Source: an uncultured bacterium (GTDB lineage: Bacteria > Pseudomonadota > Alphaproteobacteria > Rhodospirillales > Rhodospirillaceae). Taken from it: 43,553 bases of DNA. The position numbers were made by a program, and so were the translations under genes. The stretch lies in NCBI GenBank assembly GCA_903888485.1, contig CAISTS010000018.1:1-43553 (forward strand), written 5' to 3'. The first letter of the stretch is position 1. Each line of letters opens with the position of its first letter. This document shows, piece by piece, positions 24,718-34,700 of this stretch. The notes beneath the pieces are model-generated. The model ran no database searches and was not told the DNA's origin. It saw nothing but the letters and a program-made list of their open reading frames with translations.

Positions 24718-26822
24718 CGCCGTTCGAGAAGGCCTTCGCGGCACATGGCGCCGGGCGTCTCGCCGAGGCCGAGGCCGGCTATCGCGCCGTGTTAGAGACG
24801 GAGTCCACTCATGCCGATGCCTGGCACCTTCTCGGCATGCTCCAACACCAACAGGGCCGGTCGGACAAGGCCGCGGAGTCCATTGCCGAGGCGCTCCGGC
24901 TTGCCGGGCCACAGGCGGCCTATCTCACCAATCTGGGTGTCGTGCTGCAAACCCTGGGCCGCAGCAGTGAGGCGGCGGCCGCGCTTGAACAAGCGCTGAC
25001 GCTGCAACCACCCAACTACACGGTGGCGTTTGCGCTCGCGAGCGCCCTGCACTCAGCCAAACGCTACCCGGAAGCGGAAGCGCGCTACCGCGAGGCCATC
25101 GCGCTTCAGCCAGAGAGCGCGGCGGCCTACAACAATCTTGGCAACGTCCTCAAGGATGCCGGGCGCATTGATGACGCCGTCGCGGCATACCGCCGCGCGC
25201 TCGCGATTGATCCCAAACATGCCCGCGCGCGCATCAGCTTGGGCATCACCTCGCAGGACGAAAGCATTCTCAGTGAGGTCACCGCGGAAGCCCGCGCCGC
25301 GGTCAAGTCCGCGCCGCATGACGCGCAGGCCAAAACGCACCTTGCCATGGCGGCTTACGAACTCGGCATGCTTTACAAGCACGCCAAGCGTTGGGATCTG
25401 GCGTGCTCTCACTTGCTCGAGGCTGTGGAGCTGAGGCCGCACGACCCGGCGCTGCGCAACAATCTCGCAAATACGCTGATCCCCGCAAAACGTCCCGTGG
25501 AAGCCGAGGCGCATTTGCGCCGCGTGCTGGCAAGCGTGCCGGACCTAGCCGAGGCCCACTCAAATCTGGGTTTTGCGCTCAGCGAGCAGGGCAGGATCGA
25601 CGAAGCTATCGCCGCTTACGAAAGGGCCTTGGCGCTCAAAAAGCCTTTTACGACGTCCCGGCTCAACCTCGGCGGCGTGCTCGCGCGGCTCGACCGCGTC
25701 GACGACGCCATCGTGATGTACAAATCGGGCGCTGAGGACGATCCCCTGTCGGCCGAGCTGTTCAATGCCCTGGGCGTTGTCCTCCAGGCTGCCGGCCGCG
25801 ACGAGGAAGCGTTCAGAGCTTTCCGCCACTCCCTCACGATCAACCCTGACTTCCCGGACGCCCTTCGCAATTTGGGTATTGCCCTGCTGATGCACGGCGA
25901 CTTCGCGGCTGGATGGGATGCGTATAGCCACCGCTGGCGCTGCGACAGCGTGAAGGATGGCGCGCGTGATTTTGGACTTCCAGTGTGGCGCGGCGAGAGC
26001 GACGGAACCGTGCTCATCTGGGGCGAACAGGGCATCGGTGACAAGATCCTATACGCCGGAATGATTACCGACCTGCTCGCGCGTGGGCAGAAGGTCGTCT
26101 GGGAAACGAACCCGCGCCTGATCGCGCTCATTGAGCGCTCGTTCCCCGGCGTGAAAGCCGTCGCTCACGAGACGCCTTCCCATCCAGAAACCGGCCGCAG
26201 CGACATTCGCTGGCAGACTCCATTGGCGGACCTTGGACGCTGGCTGCGCGCCGACGCGAAAAGCTTCCCGCAGCGCCCGTCCTATCTGGTTGCCGATCCC
26301 GCGCGCGTGCGGGACTACCGCGCGCGGCTGGAGGAGGGTGCGCCCAAGGCCATCGTTGGAATCTCGTGGCGGAGCGGCAATCCCAAGCTGGGTCAGCACA
26401 AGACCCTGGATCTCGCCCAATGGCAGGCCGTCCTCTCGACGCCGGGCATCCGTTTCGTCGATCTGCAGTACGGCGACACAGCCGCCGAACGCGCCCGCGC
26501 CGAGGCCGAACTCGGCATTAAACTCACGCACTTTGACGACCTGGATTTGTTCGAGGATATCGACGGCGTCGCGGCCCTCGCCGCGGCGTGCGACCTCGTC
26601 ATCTCCATCAGCAGCACGATCGTGCACATCGCGGCGGGCTTGGGCCGGCCCACCTGGGTTCTGGTTCCGGCCGCCGCGGGCAGCCTGTGGTATTGGATGC
26701 GGGGCGATATGCCGAGCCCGTGGTATCCCACGGCGACGATCTTCCGGCAGCCCAAGAAGGACGATTGGCAACCGGTGATCGCCGAGGTCGCGGAACGCTT
26801 GAAGAATTTTGCCCCGGTTTAG
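24714..26822 (+). CDS. TPR protein with GT9-like glycosyltransferase domain (module 4, D-type)
   Basis: The GTG start at 24714 overlaps the previous stop (GTGA). The 702-residue protein has about eleven tetratricopeptide repeats (to about residue 400; e.g. AYNNLGNVLKDAGRIDDA). A glycosyltransferase-like domain follows: WGEQGIGDKILYAGM (about 435), VGISWRSGNPKLGQHKT, DLQYGDTAAER, FDDLDLFEDIDG, VISISSTIVHIAAG (about 628, with SST where paralogues have SNT) and SPWYPTATIFRQ (about 667). It belongs to the same subgroup as both modules of the 1228-residue protein. Its last bases overlap the converging glycosyltransferase-like gene by 4 bp. Confidence 0.83.
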   Translation: MTPFEKAFAAHGAGRLAEAEAGYRAVLETESTHADAWHLLGMLQHQQGRSDKAAESIAEALRLAGPQAAYLTNLGVVLQTLGRSSEAAAALEQALTLQPPNYTVAFALASALHSAKRYPEAEARYREAIALQPESAAAYNNLGNVLKDAGRIDDAVAAYRRALAIDPKHARARISLGITSQDESILSEVTAEARAAVKSAPHDAQAKTHLAMAAYELGMLYKHAKRWDLACSHLLEAVELRPHDPALRNNLANTLIPAKRPVEAEAHLRRVLASVPDLAEAHSNLGFALSEQGRIDEAIAAYERALALKKPFTTSRLNLGGVLARLDRVDDAIVMYKSGAEDDPLSAELFNALGVVLQAAGRDEEAFRAFRHSLTINPDFPDALRNLGIALLMHGDFAAGWDAYSHRWRCDSVKDGARDFGLPVWRGESDGTVLIWGEQGIGDKILYAGMITDLLARGQKVVWETNPRLIALIERSFPGVKAVAHETPSHPETGRSDIRWQTPLADLGRWLRADAKSFPQRPSYLVADPARVRDYRARLEEGAPKAIVGISWRSGNPKLGQHKTLDLAQWQAVLSTPGIRFVDLQYGDTAAERARAEAELGIKLTHFDDLDLFEDIDGVAALAAACDLVISISSTIVHIAAGLGRPTWVLVPAAAGSLWYWMRGDMPSPWYPTATIFRQPKKDDWQPVIAEVAERLKNFAPV

Positions 26823-27493
26823 CCGGCGGCCAACATCGCGTCGCGTTCGCGGAGCCACAGATCGGCGTAGCCGCAGTTCCTGTACGCCTCGAAATACGGC
26901 CCACCCTCGGTGAAGTGAATCAGCGAAAGCTCGCTCACCGGCTTCGGCGGGTCATAGTCGACCAGATGGTTCCAACGGTGCGGAATCTCGCCGATCAAGT
27001 CGTCATCGTCCAGCCACTTGAACTGGTGCAGCTGCAGACCGGTGGCGGTGTTCACGTATTCAGGCGTGAGCGCCCTGCACTTGCTGTTATTGAACAGCAT
27101 CACGCTCGACCAATTCTTCTTCTCGTACTTGGTTTGCGTCTGGCCCAGGAACTTGATCTCTTCCGGCGGGACGTGGCTGTGTTTGACCAACTGCACGGCG
27201 TACCGGTCATCGCGCAGCGCCCACAGCTTGGCGATGTCGTCTAGCATCAGCATGTCGCAATCGCAGAACATGCTCCAGCCTTCGTAATTCGAAAGATGGG
27301 GGACCATGAAGCGCGAGAATGAGAATTCCGTGGATTGCAGGTTGTTGCGCGGCCGGTCGAAGAGCCCGTGAAGCTGCGAAAGCATCAGGGGCGCTATCGC
27401 CACCGGTTTCGAGGCCCGCGCATGGATGCTGTGCGAGAGTACGTGGAAAGCCACGGTTTCCTTGGAGTCGTAACCGATAAAGACCTTGATCAT
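26819..27493 (-). CDS. Small glycosyltransferase-like protein with a DxD motif
   Basis: This 224-residue protein begins MIKVFIGYDSKE, a Rossmann-like first strand. It has YEGWSMFCDCDMLMLDDI (70-87), where DCD is a DxD nucleotide-sugar/metal motif of GT-A enzymes as in GT8-like families. A later NWSSVMLFNNSKC block resembles the GT8 NSGVMLxN region, and IHFTEGGPYF lies near the C-terminus. It is probably a cytoplasmic glycosyltransferase. It is the last gene of the minus-strand run that begins with gspE, 47 bp after a TPR-glycosyltransferase gene. Confidence 0.75.
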   Translation of the reverse strand: MIKVFIGYDSKETVAFHVLSHSIHARASKPVAIAPLMLSQLHGLFDRPRNNLQSTEFSFSRFMVPHLSNYEGWSMFCDCDMLMLDDIAKLWALRDDRYAVQLVKHSHVPPEEIKFLGQTQTKYEKKNWSSVMLFNNSKCRALTPEYVNTATGLQLHQFKWLDDDDLIGEIPHRWNHLVDYDPPKPVSELSLIHFTEGGPYFEAYRNCGYADLWLRERDAMLAAG

Positions 27494-27540
27494 TCGAATG
27501 TGTCCTCGCGGGGCTCGGGGCCCCGTTCCTATAGCCGACC

Positions 27541-28911
27541 TTATGGCCTCATCTCAACTAGTGCCGCTGCGACATCCCGCACGACCGGCGCCCAGTCACC
27601 CGGCACGGCCTGACGCCACAGGCGCATGGACGGGTACCACGGCGAATCCACCCGGTCCCTGAACCAGTACCAGAAGCTGCCCGGGCCCGCCGTCAGCAGC
27701 GTCCAGACCGGCACGTTCTGGGCCCCGGCGAGGTGGGCGGTGGTATTGCTGACGGTGATAACCAGGTCCATGGCGGCGATTTGAGCGGCCGACGCCTCGA
27801 GACTCTCAAGGGCGTCTACCTCGGCATCGACGAACAACTTCCCCTCGGCCGCCGCGATGTGCTGGCTGCCTGGAACAATACCGTACTGCAAGCTGACGAA
27901 GTGGATACCGGGCGTGTTCAAGATCGGCCCCCAGAATTCAAGCGGCAAGCGCTTGCGGCCGCCGTGGCGCGACGCGCTCTCCCAGGAGATGCCGATAACC
28001 CGCTTGCCGCCAGCCTGTGCCCGATACTTGGCACGCAGATGCGCGACGAGAGCGGAGTCGGATTTGAGGTAGCCGGTGTGCTTAGGGAAATGCGCGAAAT
28101 CGCTGCGCAGGGTGGAAGCGAGACTGAGAGCCGGGGTCTGAAAATCGAAGGTCGCCGCTGCGGCGGGTGGATCGCTGCGCACGACCACCTGAGCCCGCGG
28201 CAACGATCGCGCCAGGAGCGGCGCGAGCCGTGCGGAGCACTCGATGGTGCAGGCGCGCGCCCGGGCAGCCACTTCGGCGAACATGCTGGCCGACAGGATT
28301 TCCTCGCCGAGGCCCTGCTCGGTCCAAATGAGAATGCTGCGCCCGGATAAGTCCTCGCCTTGCCAACGCGGCGCGGCAAAGGGGCGGACCGGCAGCCCAA
28401 AGGGCGTTGCTTGGAAGCGTGCTTCGTAGCCGGCAAAGCCGGCTTTGAGGTCGCCGTACCGCAAATCGACCAACGTCAAAGTCTGATCGAGCACCGGATC
28501 GTTCGGCTCCAGCGCCCGCGCGCGCACGAATAATGTCTGCCCTTCGTCGCGCTGACCGAGGTCGCAGAGCAAGTTCGCCAGCGACACGAGTGCCGGGCGG
28601 AATGCCGGTTCATGCCGCAGCGCGGCGCGGTAGGCGCGTTCGGCTTCGGCGAAAGCGCCGATGTCGGCAAGCGCAAGACCCAGGTTGAAGTGGGCGGGTG
28701 CCGCGTCGGGCTTGGCGGCCAAGGCTGCGGCGAAAGAGGCGATGGCGGCCTGGTGTTTGCCCTGCCGATGCTGCGCCGTGCCGAGATCGCACAGCACATC
28801 CCAGGCGCCATTGCCTGCGGCTTGGCTGAGGATGTGTTCGGCTTCGGCAGCGCGGCCTTCGTGCAGCAGATTGCGGCCTACATCATGAAGCTGGCTGGCG
28901 TCGGCCGTCAT
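27541..28911 (-). CDS. TPR protein with GT9-like glycosyltransferase domain (module 5, E-type)
   Basis: This is the shortest paralogue, 456 residues, with three to four tetratricopeptide repeats (5-140; e.g. APAHFNLGLALADIGAFAEA). The glycosyltransferase-like domain has PRWQGEDLSGRSILIWTEQGLG..., with TEQGLGEE at 197-204, VIGISWESASRHGG, SLQYGIVPGS, VITVSNTTAHLAG and SPWYPSMRLWRQ. The ATG at 28911 overlaps the stop of the upstream tandem gene (ATGA). It is followed after 47 bp by the DxD glycosyltransferase-like gene. Confidence 0.82.
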   Translation of the reverse strand: MTADASQLHDVGRNLLHEGRAAEAEHILSQAAGNGAWDVLCDLGTAQHRQGKHQAAIASFAAALAAKPDAAPAHFNLGLALADIGAFAEAERAYRAALRHEPAFRPALVSLANLLCDLGQRDEGQTLFVRARALEPNDPVLDQTLTLVDLRYGDLKAGFAGYEARFQATPFGLPVRPFAAPRWQGEDLSGRSILIWTEQGLGEEILSASMFAEVAARARACTIECSARLAPLLARSLPRAQVVVRSDPPAAAATFDFQTPALSLASTLRSDFAHFPKHTGYLKSDSALVAHLRAKYRAQAGGKRVIGISWESASRHGGRKRLPLEFWGPILNTPGIHFVSLQYGIVPGSQHIAAAEGKLFVDAEVDALESLEASAAQIAAMDLVITVSNTTAHLAGAQNVPVWTLLTAGPGSFWYWFRDRVDSPWYPSMRLWRQAVPGDWAPVVRDVAAALVEMRP

Positions 28912-31790
28912 GGTTGCGCACCTGTCTGCGCCAGTTGACGCGCGGCCTGCGCGACAGCATCGGACCCTTCAAGGAACGTCACGCTGGGATACCAGGCGCA
29001 GCGGTCAGACGCCGCGAACCAGTACCACAGCCGCGCATAGCCCGTCGGCAGCAGCATCCATGCCGGCACGCCAAGCGCGCCGGCCAAGTGCACGGTGGTG
29101 TTGCTGATGGAGATCACCTTATCCATGGCGGCGACCTGCGCCGCCACAGCATCTATATCGCCGAGAAGGTTTACTTCGGGATCGTCGAGGATGGCGACGC
29201 CATGTTCGCGCGCAAGCGCATCCACTTCGGCGCGGCTGTCACCGTATTGCAAATTAACGAAGGTCACGCCCGGTGTTTTCAGAAAGGGCAACCAATCGGT
29301 GAGCGCGAAGCTTTTGAGCGCGCCGATCTCTGGGTTGATGCTGCGCCAGGCAATGCCGATCAAGCGATGAGAGGGCGCCCGCGCCAGATATTTCGCCCGC
29401 AGGGCGTCGCGTTGTGACGGATCGACCGCAAGATATGCGGCATGGTCCGGAAACGCCGCGAGGTTCGGACGGAACGCTGCGCCCAGCTCCGCGAGCGACA
29501 TCTGCAGATCGATATCCTTTGCGGTCGCTTCGGCCGGAAGGGGCGTTCTGCGCTGCGCGACCGTGATGTTTGGAAAAGAACGCCGGAACAACCCGAGCAA
29601 GCGCTCCGAGCACAGCAAGGTCACCTGGCGCGCTACGGCCGCGAGCTCGGGGATCAGGCTCGCGACAAGAATCTCCTCGCCGAGACCGAGATCGGTCCAT
29701 ACCAGGATGTGCTTGCCGGCCAGCGGTTCGCCCGACCAGACCGGCTGCGGGAAATCGCTGTGGCGCACGTGGACGAAGCTGCGCTTCAGGCGCCAGGCCA
29801 TGGCCTGCCAACCCTCTTTGAGCCGCCCGAGCGCCATGAGCACCAGCGCGCGATTGTACTGGGCATCGACGTAGTTGGGTTGACGCGCGACCAGGGCATC
29901 AAGGGCATCCAATGCGCCGTCGCGCACGCCGCGCTCGGCCAGCGCCATGGCGTGATTGAGAAAGATCGAAGGATGGTCAGGCGCCAGGCGATGGGCTTCG
30001 GCGTAGGCATTGCTCGCGCCCACATCATGTCCCGCGCGGCGCAGGGCCGTGCCGAGATTGTTGTAAAAGGCGGCGCTGTCTGGCTTGCGCGCTATGGCCG
30101 CCCGATAGGCCGCCGCGGCCTCCTCAAAGCGGCCGAGGTCGACGAGCGCCATGCCATGAATATTATGGGAATCGGCCAATTCCGGGGCTTTTTGCAGCGC
30201 CGTGGCGACTGCGGCCAAGGCCTCGGCGGTGTGCCCACGTTTGAGACGTTCATGAGCCGCCGCGCGCAAGGCGCCGGGCGCGCCTGCTGCGCCCGCCGTC
30301 TCTGCCAGCGCCCAGGCCACGTCGCCGATAACCTCGCTCCAGGTGTCCGGCTGTTTCTGGCGAAACAACGTCATGGATCTGTACCATGGCGCGTAAGGGC
30401 CATTGGCGAACCAGTACCAGCGCCGTCCCGCACCCAGGGCGCGCGGGATCAGGCAGAAGGTCGGCACGCCGAGCGCGCCGGCGACGTGCGCGGCGGCGTT
30501 GCTGGTAGTGATGACAAGATCCAACGCGGCCACCTGCGCCGCAAAGGCATCGAGATCCGTTAGTGGATCGACCTCGTCATCGTGAATGACGTCGGCCCTG
30601 AAGGCGCGCGCCGCAGCGGTGAGTTCGTCCTTGCTCTCACCATATTGCAGGTTCACGAAAGTGACGCCGGGGATGCTGAGGATCGGGGCCCAGTGATTGA
30701 GCGTCACGGTCTTCTCGCCGGCGCTGGGCGCATTCACGCTGCGCCAGGCGATGCCGACAAGCATTGTTCCTTCGCGCCCGGTCTTGTACTTCGCGCGGCG
30801 CGCCGCCGCTTGTGCCGCATCGGCTTTGAGATAAACGCCATTGGCCGGGAACGTGCGGAAGTTGGGGCGCTGCCACTGGCCGGCATCGGCCAGGGCACTC
30901 TGGACGTCCAGTTGTTTGACGATCTCCGCCGGCACTGGTCCGCCGAAGACTTCAACGTTCGGAAATGCGCGCCGGAACAGCGGTGCGAGACGCGGGCTTG
31001 TCTGAAGTACGCAGCGCGCGGCGCGCGCGGAGATGCCGGGCACCAGGCTCGCGAAGATGATCTCATCGCCCACACCTTGTTCGCCCCACAGCAGAATGCC
31101 CTTGCCGGCGAGGTCTTCGCCTTTCCACAGCGGCAGACCGTAACCGGCGACGCCGTCAGGTTTGGGGAGAGTTTGGAAGCGCCAGATATAGTCGCGCCAC
31201 CCTTCGGCGAGACTTCCCGTCATGAACGCCGCTTCGGAGCGTAGCAGCCAGAGCTGCGCGGAATTTGGATCCACCTTAAGCCCTTGATCCGCGACCTTCA
31301 GAATGGCCGCTTCGTTGCAGGTGTCGCGGTAGGTGTTGCAGAGGTTGATGTGCGCGTCGATCAAGCGCGGCTCGAAACGCAGCGCGCGTTCAAAGGCGGC
31401 AGAGGCTTCGGCATATTGCCCGAGTGCCCGGTAAAGCACGCCGAGCCCATTGTGGGCCATCGCGTGGCCGGGTTTGAGCAGCAGCGCCTGATCGTAGTGG
31501 CGTTTCGCCCCCACCGTGTCGCCGGTTGCCGCCAACATGCGTGCAAGGTTGAAATGGATATCGGCAACGCCGCCGTTCACGGCCAGCGCCTTGCGCACAA
31601 GCGCGATGCCCTGGGCCCGCTGACCGCGCTGATCGAGGAGGACGCCGAGCAGGTGCAGCGCATCGACCTGCTGCGGCGCATCCTTCAGGACCGCGCGATA
31701 CTGGTTCTCGGCGCCGGCAAGGTCGCCGCGCTGATGCAGCGCAACGGCGTCGGTGAGTTGGCGGGCAAGCTTGGCGGAGGGCGGTGTCAT
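28908..31790 (-). CDS. Tandem TPR-glycosyltransferase protein, two complete modules (D-type then E-type)
   Basis: I use ATG 31790, which overlaps the upstream stop (ATGA); an in-frame upstream start at 31835 would add 15 residues. The 960-residue protein repeats the whole TPR plus glycosyltransferase unit twice. The first half has TPRs (about 1-190), WGEQGVGDEIIFASL (about 234), VGIAWRSVNAP, VITTSNAAAHVAG and APWYRSMTLFRQ (about 467). The second half has TPRs (about 500-660), WTDLGLGEEILVASL (about 697), IGIAWRSINPE, VISISNTTVHLAG and CAWYPSVTFLEG. The halves differ enough that this is an old fusion of two paralogues rather than a fresh duplication. Confidence 0.83.
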   Translation of the reverse strand: MTPPSAKLARQLTDAVALHQRGDLAGAENQYRAVLKDAPQQVDALHLLGVLLDQRGQRAQGIALVRKALAVNGGVADIHFNLARMLAATGDTVGAKRHYDQALLLKPGHAMAHNGLGVLYRALGQYAEASAAFERALRFEPRLIDAHINLCNTYRDTCNEAAILKVADQGLKVDPNSAQLWLLRSEAAFMTGSLAEGWRDYIWRFQTLPKPDGVAGYGLPLWKGEDLAGKGILLWGEQGVGDEIIFASLVPGISARAARCVLQTSPRLAPLFRRAFPNVEVFGGPVPAEIVKQLDVQSALADAGQWQRPNFRTFPANGVYLKADAAQAAARRAKYKTGREGTMLVGIAWRSVNAPSAGEKTVTLNHWAPILSIPGVTFVNLQYGESKDELTAAARAFRADVIHDDEVDPLTDLDAFAAQVAALDLVITTSNAAAHVAGALGVPTFCLIPRALGAGRRWYWFANGPYAPWYRSMTLFRQKQPDTWSEVIGDVAWALAETAGAAGAPGALRAAAHERLKRGHTAEALAAVATALQKAPELADSHNIHGMALVDLGRFEEAAAAYRAAIARKPDSAAFYNNLGTALRRAGHDVGASNAYAEAHRLAPDHPSIFLNHAMALAERGVRDGALDALDALVARQPNYVDAQYNRALVLMALGRLKEGWQAMAWRLKRSFVHVRHSDFPQPVWSGEPLAGKHILVWTDLGLGEEILVASLIPELAAVARQVTLLCSERLLGLFRRSFPNITVAQRRTPLPAEATAKDIDLQMSLAELGAAFRPNLAAFPDHAAYLAVDPSQRDALRAKYLARAPSHRLIGIAWRSINPEIGALKSFALTDWLPFLKTPGVTFVNLQYGDSRAEVDALAREHGVAILDDPEVNLLGDIDAVAAQVAAMDKVISISNTTVHLAGALGVPAWMLLPTGYARLWYWFAASDRCAWYPSVTFLEGSDAVAQAARQLAQTGAQP

Positions 31791-34700
31791 TGAGCTCTCA
31801 GATCGCCCGCGATCTTTTGAATGGTGTCGCGCCAAACCTTAGCACCCGACTGCCGGTAGAGGGTAGCGCTCGGGTACCAGCGCGCGCCGCCGCCCGTGCC
31901 CCAGTACCAGAGTTTTCCCGCGCCGGTGGGGATCATGACTTTCACGGGCACCCCCAGGGCGCCCGCCAGGTGCGCGGTGGTGTTGGAGACGGTGATGACC
32001 TCGTCGCAGGCCTTTATCAGCGCAGCGAGGCCATCGATGTCGTCGAACAGATCAAGATCGGCGAGGTGCACAATCGGTAGTCCCGCGGTCGCGCGTTCCG
32101 CCGCCGTATCGCCGTATTGTAAATCGACGAAAACCGCATTCGCGCCGGCGGCCTGCCAGATAGGCGCACAATCCTGCAGGCGGCTAGTCTTGTCAGCGCC
32201 GATGGTTGTGTTCTTGCTGACCCAGGAGACGCCGATCAGCCGGGTCTTGCCGTCTTTGAGCAAGCGCGCGCGGTATGCGGCGCTGCGGGCCGCATCGGCG
32301 CGCAGATACGAGCGCGGTGCGGAGTCAAAAGCGGCGTCATCCGCGCGCAGATACTGACCAAGACTTGCTGCCGCGATTTGCGCAGCGATCGTGGGGTCGG
32401 TGGCGCCAGGGTCCGTTGGCGCCGTGCGCGGCGCGATTCGCACGTTCGGAAAGGAGCGGCGGAGCAGCGGCGCGAGGCGCGCGTCCGCTTCCCAGATCAC
32501 CGAGATCCCGCGCGCCGCAAGATCGCCGATCATGCTGCCGTAGAGAATTTCGTCGCCGACGCCCTGTTCGCCCCAGACGAGCAGCGAGCCCGTCAGCGCG
32601 TCGCCATCCCACTGCGGCTGCATAAAGGGGCGCGCGACGGCCGGAAAGTCTTTGCAGAGCCAGCGCCATTCGTATTCGGCCCAGCCGTCCTTCCAATCGC
32701 CCCTGGCCAGAAGAACAAGCGCGCTATTCCAGTGTGCTTCGGCGTTCTTCGGTTCAATCGCCAGGGCGCGCGAGAATCCGGCCAGCGCTTCGTCGGCCCC
32801 AGTCTCGTGCAGAACCACGGCGCGGTTCACGATGACATCGACATGGTCAGATTTGAGCGCAAGGGCGCGATCAAAACTGGCCACCGCGTCGGCAAGACGG
32901 CCCTCGTCGCGCAAGGCGTTGCCGCGCTTGGCGTGCGTATCGACCAGCGCCGGATTGAGCGCGAGGGCGCGATCGTAGCTCGCGATGGCGTCGCCGGGGC
33001 GGCCAAGCTTGCGTAGGCTGTCGCCGCGGTTGCTGAACGCGGCGGCGTGATCGGGCTTCAGCGCGATCGCTTTATCGAAACTGGCGAGCGCTGCGGCGTA
33101 TCGGCCCAACGCCTGCAAGGACGCCCCGTGATTGAGGTGGACATCGGCGTTGAGCGCGTTCAATCCAACTGCGTTCTCGTAGGCGGCAATCGCCGCTTCG
33201 TGATTGTTCTGAAGCTGCAAGAGATCACCGCGGTTTTTCCAACCCTCGGCGCCGCCGGGCGTGACGGCGATGGCGCGGTCATAGGAGGCGAGCGCTTCGT
33301 CCAGGCGGCCGGCAGAGCGCAGCGCATGGCCATAGTTATTGAGCGCCGCGCTGTCTTGCGCATTGACGCGGGTGGCATGGCCGATCAGCCGTACGGCTTC
33401 ATCGGCCCGTCCGGTCTGCAAATGCACGACGCCCAACAAGTGCACGGCGTCGAAATGCTCCGGCGCGATTTCAAGGACCTTTTCGTAAAGCCTTTGCGCC
33501 TCTTTGAGACGCCCGCTGCGGTGATTGTTCACCGCCTCCGTCAGCAGCGCCGCCACGCCTCCCGCGCCGCCTCCGAGCTGCTGGGCAACACGCGCAATCA
33601 CGCTTTGCCAGTCCCCCGGGCTTGGTTGCCTGAAAATTCGGGCGGAGGGATACCACGGCGATTCCGGTCGATCCTCGCCCCAATACCACAATTTGCCGTT
33701 GCCGCGCGGCGTCATCACCCAGACCGGCACATCTAACGCGCCGGCGAGGTGCGCGGTGGTGTTGGAGACCGTGATGACGAGGTCGCAAGCCTTGATCAAC
33801 GCGGCGACGCCGTCGAGATCGTTGAAAAGATCGAGCTCGTCGAAGTGGTGCAGGGCTAACCCGCTTGCCTTGCGTTCGGTGGACGTGTCGCCGTACTGCA
33901 CGTCGACGAAACGTGTTTCGCTCCCGGCCGCCTGCCACAGCGGCGCCAAGGCCGCGAGCGCGCTGGTCTTGTGCACGCCGAACTCCGGGTTCTTGCTCAT
34001 CCAAGACACACCGATCAGCCGCTTGCCCTCTTTGCCGAGCGCGCGTTCGCGAAAGGCGCGCGCGCGGTCTGCGTCGGCTGCTAGATAGCCTCGACGGTTT
34101 TTCGGAAAATCCGCCGGCTTTTGGCGGAGATACTGGCCCAAGCTGGCCGTAGATATCTGCGCCTGTGCAATTTGCGTTGCGGCGCTCGGGGGCGTGGCGC
34201 GCGCCACGGCTTTGATGCCGGGGAAGCTGCGGCTGAGCAGGGGGATCAGCCGCGCGTCGCACTCCCAGACCAGGTTCATGCCGCGTGCGGCGAGATCGGC
34301 GGCCATGCCTGCGCACAGGATTTCTTCGCCCGGTCCTTGTTCGCCCCACACGAGCAGCGGACCGGAAAGGCTCTCCCCGCGCCATGTGGGTTGTGCGAAA
34401 CCGCGCGACGGAAAGCCGAAGTCCTTGCAGCGCCAGCGCCATTCGTATTCCGGCCAGGCCGCCGCCCATTCACCGCGCATCAATAAGGCAAAGGCCTTGT
34501 TCCAGTGCGCTTCGGCGTAGTCGTTCTTTAGGGTAATGGCCTGATCGAAGGCGTTGATGGCGCCGGCGCTCTCACCTTTACGCAACAGCGCATTGCCCAG
34601 ATTATTGTGAGCTTCCGCGAGGTTCGGCTTGAGGGCGATGGCTTTCCTGAAGCTGGCTTCGGCCTCGTCGAAGCGGCTCAAGGTATGCAATGCCGCGCCG